This document shows positions 1 to 6,992 of a stretch of 28,442 bases of DNA, one piece after another; positions within the stretch are counted from its first letter, which is position 1, and each line of letters begins with the position of its first letter. Under the pieces are notes generated by a model, which made no database searches, had not been told where the DNA came from, and saw only the letters and a program-made list of their open reading frames with translations. A program made the position numbers and the translations under genes. This DNA comes from JBBQVS01 sp964250805 (GTDB lineage: Bacteria; Chloroflexota; Ktedonobacteria; Ktedonobacterales; Ktedonobacteraceae): positions 1 through 28,442 of the forward strand of contig CAXUHG010000072.1 in NCBI GenBank assembly GCA_964250805.1, written 5' to 3'.

Positions 1-11
1 CGGTCTCCCTG
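1..11. repeat. Truncated end of a GGGAGACC-type palindromic repeat
   Basis: The first bases, CGGTCTCCCTG, are identical to the right end of the palindromic repeat at 22541-22613. The window therefore appears to open inside another copy of that family (family B below). Only the last few bases are visible, so the call rests on a short match plus the repeated occurrence of the family in this window. Confidence 0.5.
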
Positions 12-95
12 CTTTTGCCCCATTATGAAACATGTTTTTTGCTCTCTGTACAACTTTTGCCCCATTATGAAACATGTTTTTTGCTCTCTGTACAA
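12..95 (+). repeat. 42-bp perfect tandem duplication
   Basis: The unit at 12-53 is repeated without a mismatch at 54-95. It starts CTTTTGCCCCATTATGAAAC and ends CTCTGTACAA. The second copy provides the TTGCTC hexamer that may serve as the -35 of the promoter for the gene at 115. Perfect identity suggests a recent duplication or slippage event. Confidence 0.95.
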
Positions 96-108
96 CTCAT
101 GGTAAAAT
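81..108 (+). promoter_or_regulatory. Candidate promoter of the 115-582 gene (possible leaderless mRNA)
   Basis: TTGCTC at 81-86 and TAAAAT at 103-108 are separated by 16 bp. The expected transcription start would fall on or next to the ATG at 115, and no Shine-Dalgarno sequence is visible there, so the transcript may be leaderless. The -35 match is only partial. Confidence 0.4.
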
Positions 109-114
109 ATCCTC

Positions 115-582
115 ATGCGAAACGAATTGCTCTCCTGGTTTGCTCGTGAAGGCTTGCTTCTAACAGACGCGGTGCTTGTCGCATCCGATGAGGAAGAGGA
201 TGAGATCAAGATTACCGTCAAGGCACCAATCATCGCGCTGAGTCGTGCCAGTTCCGATTTCCGTGAGTGTCCTGACCCTGTGCTGTTCGGCTATCCCGAC
301 TCAAGCCTGGATATGATGTTGCTTGATGACATGCATCAGTTTGTCTATCAATGGCTTGAACAGGCGGTCGTTGCAGAGAAGGCGCGTTGTTTTGTTTGTA
401 ATCGAGTGCTGGATATGGGTAGCGAGCAACCTTGGGATGCCGTGTTTGTGAAGACTGAACTCTACTGCTGGTTGGTTGTTCACTTCGATTGTAAGCGTTA
501 CCTGAATCGAGACCTCAAGGGGCGCAACCCGTTTGAAGTGACTACGCAGCAGCCCGAATTTTTCGATATGCGTTTGACATAA
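115..582 (+). CDS. Hypothetical protein with possible Cys/His metal site
   Basis: I do not recognise this 155-aa protein. It has an acidic stretch near residues 25-32 (DEEEDE) and no signal peptide or membrane segment. In the middle lies a CFVC pair (about residues 92-95), followed some 30 residues later by HFDC, a C-x2-C...H-x2-C layout that could bind zinc; this is inference. The ATG at 115 has no clear ribosome binding site but lies 6 bp after a TAAAAT -10-like element. The stop is 14 bp before the polX start, so the two are probably co-transcribed and this protein may act with PolX or simply share its promoter. Confidence 0.75.
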   Translation: MRNELLSWFAREGLLLTDAVLVASDEEEDEIKITVKAPIIALSRASSDFRECPDPVLFGYPDSSLDMMLLDDMHQFVYQWLEQAVVAEKARCFVCNRVLDMGSEQPWDAVFVKTELYCWLVVHFDCKRYLNRDLKGRNPFEVTTQQPEFFDMRLT

Positions 583-596
583 CCCGTGAGGTTGAT

Positions 597-2372
597 ATGG
601 ATAAAAATCAGATCGTCAACATGCTTGAAGAGATCGCGACGTTGCTCGCTCTTAAAGAGAAGAGTAGCGTCTTTGAGGTACGTGCCTATGAAAATGCGGC
701 TCGTGCCCTCGGTTCACTCGATGGCGATATTTCAACGCTTATTCGCGATAACAAGCTCAAAGGTACACCGGGACTGGGACCAGGAACAATCAAACGCATC
801 GAGGAAGCTGCCGAGACGGGTCATATCGCCTTTTATGATGAATTACGTGCCAACACTCCGCCTGTCAAGCTAGAGATGATGCGTATTCCAGGCGTGGGAC
901 CTAAGAAGATCAATGCGATTTACGAGCAACTGCACGTCACAAGTATTGCCGAACTAGAGCAGGCGTGTAAAGACGATAAAGTGGCGCACCTGCCAAGCTT
1001 TGGTAAGAAGACGCAGGATAAGATACTGCAAGGCATTGCGTTCCTCACACAACATTCAGGTCGCTTCTTATATCCAGTTGCCGAGGATGAGGCGGAACAA
1101 ATACGAACGGCACTAGCAACCCGTTCAGATGTAGTGCGTTTACAGATCGCGGGTAGCCTACGGCGGAAACGCGAAACGGTCAAGGACATCGACATGGTGC
1201 TGAGCGTAGCGGACGATGCAGGCGACGAGGTGCGTACCGCAATCATGGATTTCTTCACACAACAACCCTCAGTGCAAGCGATCACAGGCAAGGGCGATAC
1301 CAAATCAAGCGTTGTGTTGAGTTCGGGTATTGCAATGGACTTGCGCGTCGTCAACGACAGCCAGTTTCCCTACACATTGCATCATTTCAGTGGTTCGCGT
1401 GAGCATCACATTGCGCTACGGCGACGCGCTCTAAGCATGGACATAACCATTAACGACTATGGCATGTTTCGAGGCAAAGACCCACAGGGCGAGCTTATCC
1501 CTTGCAAGAATGAGACCGACATGTATGCCGCCCTCGGCATGGACTACATCGAGCCAGAGCTACGCGAAGATATGGGCGAGATCGAGGCGGCAGCACAGCA
1601 CAAACTCCCAGCACTGGTGCAAGCTAGTGATATTCGCGGTGTTCTGCACGTTCACTCAACATGGAGCGATGGTAAGAATAGTATTCGCGAAATGGCTGAG
1701 GCATGCATGGAGCGTGGTTATAACTATCTTGGCTTGACAGACCACAGTAAAGTAGCTGCCTACGCGAATGGTTTGAGCGAGGAACGCTTACGCAAACAGG
1801 GCGAGGAGGTTGATCGCCTCAATGAAGAGTTCGCAGGTCGCTTCGTGATTCTCAAAGGCAGTGAGTGCGATATTCTGCGTGATGGTTCGCTCGACTTTGA
1901 CGATGAAACACTTGCTAGCCTTGATTTTGTCGTGGCCTCGATTCATAGCAATTTCACTCTCTCATCAGAGGAGCAAACGCGCCGTATGCTACGTGCCATA
2001 TCCAATCCCTACGTCGATATCATCGCGCATCCTACAGGGCGTATTCTGCTTGAGCGTTCGGGGTACGAACTGGACATGGAGGCGGTGCTAGATGCGGCAG
2101 CAGAGCATGATGTATGCATCGAAATCAACGCGCATCCATCGCGCCTCGACCTGGACTGGCGACTGGTACATAAGGCACGCGATAAAGGCATTCCTATTCC
2201 TATAGACCCAGATGCTCACGCGCTTGCAGGATTGGATGTAATGCGTTATGGTATAGGAATTGCACGCAAGGGTTGGTTACGTGCCAAAGATGTCCCGAAC
2301 ACACTGGATATCGACGCTCTACGCACCTTCTTTCGCACTAGAAGAGCGAAAAGAGAAGCCCGTAATAGGTAG
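597..2372 (+). CDS. polX: DNA polymerase X family protein (PolX) with C-terminal PHP nuclease
   Basis: This is a bacterial/archaeal-type PolX of 591 aa, close to the usual 570-590, involved in gap-filling DNA repair in the cytoplasm. The N-terminal 8-kDa-like region holds helix-hairpin-helix motifs (GLGPG near residue 60, PGVGPKK near 100). The palm has the GS-x-R signature at G186-S187 with metal-binding D197 and D199, and a third Asp at D248. The PHP domain starts at about residue 345 with H351-V-H353 and D358. It keeps LTDHS, ECD, SIHS, AHPTG and the terminal DPDAH motif, so 3'-5' exonuclease activity is expected. The ATG follows GTGAGG at good spacing. The stop codon TAG lies inside a dispersed repeat (2369-2391), so the extreme C-terminus may have been set by repeat insertion. 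Confidence 0.95.
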   Translation: MDKNQIVNMLEEIATLLALKEKSSVFEVRAYENAARALGSLDGDISTLIRDNKLKGTPGLGPGTIKRIEEAAETGHIAFYDELRANTPPVKLEMMRIPGVGPKKINAIYEQLHVTSIAELEQACKDDKVAHLPSFGKKTQDKILQGIAFLTQHSGRFLYPVAEDEAEQIRTALATRSDVVRLQIAGSLRRKRETVKDIDMVLSVADDAGDEVRTAIMDFFTQQPSVQAITGKGDTKSSVVLSSGIAMDLRVVNDSQFPYTLHHFSGSREHHIALRRRALSMDITINDYGMFRGKDPQGELIPCKNETDMYAALGMDYIEPELREDMGEIEAAAQHKLPALVQASDIRGVLHVHSTWSDGKNSIREMAEACMERGYNYLGLTDHSKVAAYANGLSEERLRKQGEEVDRLNEEFAGRFVILKGSECDILRDGSLDFDDETLASLDFVVASIHSNFTLSSEEQTRRMLRAISNPYVDIIAHPTGRILLERSGYELDMEAVLDAAAEHDVCIEINAHPSRLDLDWRLVHKARDKGIPIPIDPDAHALAGLDVMRYGIGIARKGWLRAKDVPNTLDIDALRTFFRTRRAKREARNR

Positions 2373-2391
2373 GGACCGATTTATCGCGTCC
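2369..2391 (+). repeat. Family A repeat, single copy
   Basis: The sequence runs GTAGGGACCGATTTATCGCG then TCC. The same core recurs at 2428-2451, as a palindromic pair at 3237-3306 and in divergent form at 24259-24382. Its TAG supplies the polX stop codon. Confidence 0.8.
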
Positions 2392-2399
2392 TCTGTACG

Positions 2400-2451
2400 T
2401 GCCTGATTTATCACGCCAAGCACATATGTAGGGACCCGATTTATCGCGTCC
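2400..2451 (+). repeat. Family A repeats, one decayed and one near-intact copy
   Basis: A decayed copy (CCTGATTTATCACGCC, about 2402-2418) is followed by a nearly intact one at 2428-2451, which has one extra C in the GGGACCCG segment. With the copy at 2369 they fill most of the polX-rplY spacer. No other feature is visible between 2452 and the promoter at 2522. Confidence 0.7.
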
Positions 2452-2521
2452 ACGCACGAGCGAAGCAATGTGCGCGTCCTTACGTTATTTAACGTGCCCT
2501 GGCAAATTGGCTAATGTCCCT

Positions 2522-2549
2522 TTGCATAAAAAGAGTATAGGTGTATACT
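2522..2549 (+). promoter_or_regulatory. Sigma-70-type promoter of rplY/ctc
   Basis: TTGCAT at 2522-2527 and TATACT at 2544-2549 are 16 bp apart. The predicted start near 2556 gives a leader of about 33 nt before the ribosome binding site of the L25 gene. Confidence 0.65.
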
Positions 2550-2588
2550 GTACTCTATTCGTTCGTTGTTAGAAAGAGGAATAATTAC

Positions 2589-3233
2589 ATGGCAGACAGA
2601 ATAGAACTAGAGATAGCCCCACGCGAAGTGTTGGGCAAGGCAACTAAGAAATTGCGTAGAGAGGGCATCATTCCCGCGAATATTACAGGACATAACGAGC
2701 CGCCACAGGCCGTCCAGATCGATGCAGTACTGTTCGATAAATTACGTCGCGCACATCACTCGACCAGCCTCTTGACGCTCAAAATGCCTGATGCTACAAC
2801 GCAAACGGCACTCATTCGTCACGTCGAGCATGCGCCCAAGTCAGGCAAAATTATTCACGTTGATTTTTCACGTGTCAGCTTGACCGAGCGCATTACCGCA
2901 AAAGTTCCATTGAACTTTGTTGGTGAGTCAATTGCCGTCAAGAACGAGGGCGGTGTGTTGCTGCATCTTGTCGAGGCAATTGAGGTTGAGTACCAAGCTT
3001 CTAATATCGTGGATAGTGTAGACGTTGATATCTCCACGATTACCGAGATCGACGGTGCCATTCATGCAGGTGAAGTGAAATTGCCACAAGGGTTTACACT
3101 GATAACAGACCCTGCCGAGCCTATTGCTAAGGTTGCTTCAACGCGTGCTGAGGTTGCGGAGGCCAATGCTGCTGCTACTGCGGAGACTGAGACTCCTGCC
3201 GCTACACCAGAGGCCAATACCTCTGCTGAATAG
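2589..3233 (+). CDS. rplY: 50S ribosomal protein L25 / general stress protein Ctc
   Basis: This 214-aa protein of the long L25/TL5/Ctc type binds 5S rRNA in the large ribosomal subunit. The N-terminal L25 domain (about residues 1-90) contains the typical GKATKKLRREGIIPA segment. The C-terminal TL5 beta domain (about 95-185) is followed by an Ala/Thr/Glu-rich tail that is probably disordered. I chose ATG 2589 over an in-frame start at 2541 because AGAGGAA lies a suitable distance upstream and the family begins at this point (MADRIELE). The 2541 start would overlap the promoter -10. A perfect 24-bp inverted repeat directly after the stop is a likely terminator. Confidence 0.93.
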   Translation: MADRIELEIAPREVLGKATKKLRREGIIPANITGHNEPPQAVQIDAVLFDKLRRAHHSTSLLTLKMPDATTQTALIRHVEHAPKSGKIIHVDFSRVSLTERITAKVPLNFVGESIAVKNEGGVLLHLVEAIEVEYQASNIVDSVDVDISTITEIDGAIHAGEVKLPQGFTLITDPAEPIAKVASTRAEVAEANAAATAETETPAATPEANTSAE

Positions 3234-3236
3234 AGA

Positions 3237-3306
3237 TGTAGGGACCGATTTATCACGTCCTCGTAGCATACAATCGTCGAAAGGACGTGATAAATCGGTC
3301 CCTACA
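3237..3306. repeat. Family A inverted-repeat pair, likely terminator hairpin
   Basis: Two 24-nt arms (3237-3260 and 3283-3306) are perfect reverse complements around a 22-nt loop. The arms begin TGTAGGGACCGATTTATCAC. The element starts 3 bp after the L25 stop and ends 21 bp before the next ATG. It probably ends or attenuates L25 transcription, although no U-tract follows. Confidence 0.85.
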
Positions 3307-3327
3307 ATTAAGAAGTGAGCGATAATT

Positions 3328-4599
3328 ATGCATATTATGATTGTGACGGATCAATACCCTCCTATGGTTGGCGGAGTGCCGACGGTGACACATAATCTCG
3401 CCATTGATTTTGTCGAGCGTGGTCATCAGGTGTGGGTTGTCGCGCCAAGTTATGGTATGCGGGATGCACGTCGGCTTGAGCAAGGTGTGCGCGTCTATCG
3501 CTTCTCCTCCTTTGAGTGGCCTTCCTATAAGGAACTGCGTATCCCGTTCCTTCCGTTTATGCCCCTGCGTAATCTGATCAAAAAGAGTGAACCGGATATC
3601 ATTCACATTCACTCGCCTGTCGTCCTCGGCAATATTGCTCAAATTCTCGCTGGCGGCTTGCGTAAGCCGGTTATCGCCACCAACCATTACCTGCCCATTA
3701 ACATGAGTCGTTCGCTCACAGCGGACCCACTGCTGGGCAAGCATTTTAGCAATGTGACCTATTCTTATCTGGTCAATTTCTGTAATCGCTGCGAATATGT
3801 GACGGCACCAACCATGACTGCCTTGCAATTGCTCTACGATCATGGACTACGCGCACCTGCGAAGGCGATCTCTAATGGCATTGACCTCACAAAATTCACA
3901 CCGGGGGAGCGCGATCCGCACATTCGTCAACGCTTCAATCTACCAGATGACAGGCCGCTTATCTTACATGTCAATCGTTTGAGCGAGGAGAAGCGTGTCA
4001 ATGTCCTGATCGATGCAGTGGCGAAAATGCAGAATAATGGGCATGTAGCCCTCGTGAGTACGGGACCAGCGGAGCAGGAACTACGCGCACAGGTAGCACA
4101 GCTTAACCTGGAGGACCGCATCAGCTTCCTTGGCTACGTGCGCGACGCCGATCTGCTCGCCTTGCGCCGTGCCTCCGACTTCTTCGTTATTCCTTCCGAG
4201 GCTGATTTACAAAGCCTTGCTACAATGGAGGCTATGGCGTGTGGCCTCCCTATTGTCGCCGCTAACGCCTATGCTTTGCCCGAACTTGTCCATCATGAGC
4301 AGAACGGCTTCCTGTTCAAACGTAGCGATAGCGAGGAAATGGCACATTATATGGATGTGCTGGCAAGCGATGCGGGGTTACGCGCTCGAATGGGAGCGGA
4401 GAGCCTGAAGATTATCGCCAAGCATGATCGTACTCAAGTCCTCGACCAGTGGGAAGAGATTTATCATCGCCTCTCACTTGAATTTATCGAAGCAAAAATC
4501 CGCCGTATGCGCTGGCGTGTCGAACGCAAAAACCCCAACTATGTACCTCGACAATCGGATCGTCCCCGTATACGACGAACAGGCGATCTCGCTTTGTAA
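3328..4599 (+). CDS. GT4-family glycosyltransferase
   Basis: This 423-aa GT-B fold glycosyltransferase resembles diacylglycerol glucosyl/mannosyl-transferases and PimA/MshA-like enzymes, which transfer a sugar from a nucleotide donor to a lipid or small acceptor at the inner membrane face. The N-terminal domain has the YPPMVGGV loop (residues 8-16), typical of GT4 acceptor domains, and DIIHIHSP. The C-terminal donor domain has SNGIDLTKF, a LSEEKR segment (phosphate-binding) and DLQSLATME before AMACGLP, in which the first Glu of the usual E-x7-E motif is Asp. A basic tail (about the last 40 residues) could contact membrane phospholipid. The exact acceptor cannot be told from sequence. Confidence 0.88.
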   Translation: MHIMIVTDQYPPMVGGVPTVTHNLAIDFVERGHQVWVVAPSYGMRDARRLEQGVRVYRFSSFEWPSYKELRIPFLPFMPLRNLIKKSEPDIIHIHSPVVLGNIAQILAGGLRKPVIATNHYLPINMSRSLTADPLLGKHFSNVTYSYLVNFCNRCEYVTAPTMTALQLLYDHGLRAPAKAISNGIDLTKFTPGERDPHIRQRFNLPDDRPLILHVNRLSEEKRVNVLIDAVAKMQNNGHVALVSTGPAEQELRAQVAQLNLEDRISFLGYVRDADLLALRRASDFFVIPSEADLQSLATMEAMACGLPIVAANAYALPELVHHEQNGFLFKRSDSEEMAHYMDVLASDAGLRARMGAESLKIIAKHDRTQVLDQWEEIYHRLSLEFIEAKIRRMRWRVERKNPNYVPRQSDRPRIRRTGDLAL

Positions 4600-4669
4600 T
4601 AGTCTACTAATCTTGATCCAATGATTGAAATAATATCACTTAAAGGTTGGCAGACCGTTACAAAAACCG

Positions 4670-4699
4670 TTGACAGGCAAAGAGCTAATGCAGTATACT
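4670..4699 (+). promoter_or_regulatory. Sigma-70 promoter of the KGG-repeat gene
   Basis: A consensus TTGACA (4670-4675) and TATACT (4694-4699) are separated by 18 bp. Transcription from about 4706 would give a leader of roughly 125 nt before the ATG at 4832, unusually long for such a small gene. Confidence 0.75.
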
Positions 4700-4706
4700 C
4701 CCCCAT

Positions 4707-4816
4707 AGGTTGTGTATTCTTATTGAAAAGATATACTTATAAAATATATACTTTTATTGTACATGACCTCATACATTTTGCAACCTGAGACATCTAAAAT
4801 AGAGATAGATCTCAGG
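4707..4816 (+). promoter_or_regulatory. Structured 5' leader of the KGG gene (possible alternative hairpins)
   Basis: CCTGAGA (4784-4790) can pair with TCTCAGG (4810-4816), forming a stem that ends just before the AAGGGGGG ribosome binding site. CAACCT (4781-4786) can instead pair with AGGTTG (4707-4712). The two pairings share CCT and exclude each other. It matches no riboswitch family I know, and the stems are short. Confidence 0.3.
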
Positions 4817-4831
4817 AAAAGGGGGGAAACA

Positions 4832-5179
4832 ATGCAAAAAGCAAAAGATGAAGAGAACACGACACAAACATCTACAATCGAGCCAAAGACAATACGTAAG
4901 AACGGCAGTACACTCGTTCGTGACAGGTATGGTGAGGATCACTATCAACGCATAGGGAAAAAGGGTGGCGAAGCACTCAAAGAGAAGCGCGGTAGTGAAT
5001 ACTACCGTGCTATTGCTCAAAAGGGAGGACAGGCCAATGTGGGCAAATTTGGCCCAGAACACTTCTCCGCAATGGGCAAGAAGGGCGGCAATAGCACCAA
5101 ACAACGGCAAGACCCAGATTTCTACCGTCGTATCGGAAAGATTGGCGGCTCCGTCAAGCGTAAGAAGAACATAGAGTAA
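4832..5179 (+). CDS. KGG-repeat stress-induced protein (YciG/GsiB-like)
   Basis: This small, very hydrophilic protein of 115 aa has four tandem repeats of about 22 residues. Each repeat ends in a [R/A]-[I/M]-[G/A]-x-K-[K/I]-GG-type motif (KKGG, QKGG, KKGG, KIGG) preceded by an aromatic residue (HYQRI, YYRAI, HFSAM, FYRRI). This is the stress-induced KGG repeat family; B. subtilis GsiB is a general-stress member and such proteins are often linked to desiccation or starvation. An in-frame TTG start at 4757 exists, but ATG 4832 has a strong AAGGGGGG ribosome binding site, and starting there leaves the upstream 25 residues, which are unlike the family, untranslated. It converges with plsX across a palindromic, gapped spacer. 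Confidence 0.85.
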   Translation: MQKAKDEENTTQTSTIEPKTIRKNGSTLVRDRYGEDHYQRIGKKGGEALKEKRGSEYYRAIAQKGGQANVGKFGPEHFSAMGKKGGNSTKQRQDPDFYRRIGKIGGSVKRKKNIE

Positions 5180-5267
5180 TCAATCGAGTAGATGTGGCAC
5201 CGCACCAGGGGGGGNNNNNNNNNNCACGAAGACACGTCTTCGTGCATCTACTCGATTGATTACTCTA
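5172..5267. terminator. Bidirectional palindrome between convergent genes, interrupted by assembly gap
   Basis: A 23-nt arm at 5172-5194 is perfectly complementary to 5245-5267, and each arm contains a stop codon of one of the two convergent genes. Inside lies a second hairpin (CACGAAGA 5225-5232 with TCTTCGTG 5237-5244), a run of seven Gs (5208-5214) and ten Ns (5215-5224). It probably works as a terminator for both genes. Its strong structure could explain the unresolved sequence, though an assembly artefact is also possible. Confidence 0.6.
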
Positions 5268-6311
5268 CACTTCTGTATGCAGTTTCGCTAAACCTTCGGC
5301 AATGGCGGTAACGACGCCTGTTTCTTGGGTTTGACGAGCCACGCGTAGCGCGTTTTTGATGGCCTTTGCATTCGAGCGACCATGCGAAACAATTGCCGCG
5401 CCGTTGACTCCCAGCAATGGTACTCCACCATATTCGGCGTAGTCGAGTCGCCGAAATGTCTTACGCAAACCAGGAAGTAGCACCGCTGCCGCAAGCTTGT
5501 TGAGCAACGAACTCGTCATCTGTGCGCGAATCAGGCCAAGCAGCGTCTCCGCAAGTCCTTCGCTCAATTTGAGAACAACGTTGCCGACAAAGCCATCGCA
5601 CACAACGACATCGGCTCCGTCCGCCGGAATATCGCGTCCTTCGATATTGCCGATAAAGTTGATGCCAAGCGTCTCCGCGTTTTTCTTGAGCAGTTGATGC
5701 GTCTCGACGACCTGCTGATTGCCCTTGCTCTCCTCTTCACCGTTGGCAAGTAGCCCAACGCGTGGTGACTTCAACTCAAAGACGCGCTCCATATAGAGTG
5801 AACCCATCAAGGCGAATTGTTGCAGATACTCCGGTTTACAATCCGTGTTGGCTCCCATATCGAGAACGAGGCAAGCTCCACTTTTCGTCGGTAGGACCCC
5901 GCCCAGCGCAGGTCGCTCGACTCCTTCGATACGTTTGAGCGTGAAGAGCGAAGCCGCTAGCATTGCACCACTATTGCCTGCCGAAACAGCACCAACGGCT
6001 TTCCCATCGCGCACCAGTTGCAACGCTAGTGTCATCGAAGCATTCTTTTTGCGCCGCACAGCGTTTGCGGGATGCTCGTCCATCTCGATCACCTCGTCGG
6101 TGTGCAGAATAGGCAGGTCGAGCTTTGTTGTATCATGCTTCGCAAGCTCTGCCTTTATTGCCTCCTCGCGCCCGACAAGATACACGCCTATGCCATATTC
6201 GCGTGCGGCTTGTACGGCACCCAGCACGATTTCGGCAGGAGCATTATCGCCTCCCATTGCGTCGAGGGCGACACGAATATGCGTCGTATCAGCATTATTG
6301 GATACGCTCAT
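5265..6311 (-). CDS. plsX: Phosphate acyltransferase PlsX
   Basis: This 348-aa enzyme makes acyl-phosphate from acyl-ACP for phosphatidic acid synthesis, acting as a peripheral membrane protein. Length and motifs match the family: VALDAMGGDNAP at the N-terminus (about 13-24), HPANAVRRKKN (about 78-88), SAGNSGA (about 109-115), DMGAN (about 150-154), FVGNVVLK (about 240-247), and a C-terminal YAEYGGVPLLGVNG. In many bacteria plsX lies with rpmF or fabD/fabH; here it follows a response regulator whose stop is only 2 bp before its ATG. The GGAGG lies within the end of the regulator gene, so translation is likely coupled. Confidence 0.96.
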   Translation of the reverse strand: MSVSNNADTTHIRVALDAMGGDNAPAEIVLGAVQAAREYGIGVYLVGREEAIKAELAKHDTTKLDLPILHTDEVIEMDEHPANAVRRKKNASMTLALQLVRDGKAVGAVSAGNSGAMLAASLFTLKRIEGVERPALGGVLPTKSGACLVLDMGANTDCKPEYLQQFALMGSLYMERVFELKSPRVGLLANGEEESKGNQQVVETHQLLKKNAETLGINFIGNIEGRDIPADGADVVVCDGFVGNVVLKLSEGLAETLLGLIRAQMTSSLLNKLAAAVLLPGLRKTFRRLDYAEYGGVPLLGVNGAAIVSHGRSNAKAIKNALRVARQTQETGVVTAIAEGLAKLHTEV

Positions 6312-6313
6312 GT

Positions 6314-6703
6314 CTATGCCTCCGGCCCGCCAATCGCTTCATGTACCAGTGTCACCAGCTTATCAAGGTCGAAGGGCTTGTAGACAATCTGCACAACGCC
6401 TGACTCACGAAATTCCTCTTCCTCTTTGTAGGCGTCAAGATAGGCCGTAACCAGGATCACTGGAATGCGGCGCAACCTGCCGCTTGCCATATCCATGCCC
6501 ATCAGTTTCAGTTCATCACGCCCATCCAGATATGGCATCATGATATCAAGCAAAACAAGGTCGGGATTGTGTTCACGCACATTGTCATAGAAACGCAAGC
6601 TCTGTGTCGTCATATATGTTTCATAGCCCTCATCGCTCAGTGCCTCTTTGAGGAGATCAGCGATTGTCGGGTCATCATCCATTATCAATATCTTTTTTGC
6701 CAT
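6314..6703 (-). CDS. Single-domain response regulator (CheY-like receiver)
   Basis: This 129-aa protein consists only of a receiver domain. The acidic pocket is D9-D10-D11, the predicted phospho-acceptor is D53 (LLDIMMP), and the switch Thr (VTAY) and conserved Lys (YKPFD) are present. With no output domain, it must signal through protein contacts, to a kinase, phosphorelay partner or other target. The ATG follows GGGGGCT. It is the first gene of an operon with plsX, which may hint at a link between signalling and phospholipid synthesis, but no cognate histidine kinase gene lies in the window. Confidence 0.92.
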   Translation of the reverse strand: MAKKILIMDDDPTIADLLKEALSDEGYETYMTTQSLRFYDNVREHNPDLVLLDIMMPYLDGRDELKLMGMDMASGRLRRIPVILVTAYLDAYKEEEEFRESGVVQIVYKPFDLDKLVTLVHEAIGGPEA

Positions 6704-6780
6704 ATATAGCCCCCGTCATCAGAAATCGAAGAGAACCGCTCTCTTACAGTTGGCACAACATCCAGGAAAATGCTCTCCAC

Positions 6781-6786
6781 ATTATA
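6781..6786 (-). promoter_or_regulatory. Extended -10 promoter of the response regulator-plsX operon
   Basis: On the minus strand the sequence reads TGTTATAATG, a perfect TATAAT with an upstream TGn extension. There is no good -35 at the usual spacing, which an extended -10 can compensate for. It lies 78 bp before the response regulator start. Confidence 0.55.
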
Positions 6787-6834
6787 ACACTCGCATGCGC
6801 GAAATGTACGTGACGTGTAGGACTATTAGATATC

Positions 6835-6904
6835 AGGGAGACCGCAAGGGTCTCCCCTACACGTAAACGAGGCAAAATGTAGGGGAGACCCTCGCGGTCT
6901 CCCT
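6835..6904. repeat. Family B palindromic repeat pair
   Basis: The arms at 6835-6861 and 6878-6904 are reverse complements with one mismatch, separated by 16 nt. Each arm is itself a near-palindrome (GGGAGACC...GGTCTCCC). The same element occurs at 22541-22613, and its end at 1-11. Here it sits between the divergent promoters of the response regulator and the WD40 kinase. Confidence 0.85.
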
Positions 6905-6912
6905 ATTTGTTC

Positions 6913-6939
6913 TTGACACATCCTCCCCGTTTATATTAT
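6913..6939 (+). promoter_or_regulatory. Candidate promoter of the WD40 kinase gene
   Basis: A perfect TTGACA at 6913-6918 is followed by an AT-rich stretch with TATTAT at 6934-6939 (15-bp spacer). A 17-bp spacer would use the weaker TTATTG at 6936-6941. The promoter starts right after the family B palindrome. Confidence 0.5.
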
Positions 6940-6992
6940 TGTTTACAGGCAATCGTCACAACGCCAAGAAATGAGAAATGAGGCTTGCTTTG

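Noticed and set aside
3253..3843. 196-aa frame opposite the first GT4 gene
   Set aside because: It is a shadow of the glycosyltransferase gene and runs through the palindromic repeat at its 3' side.
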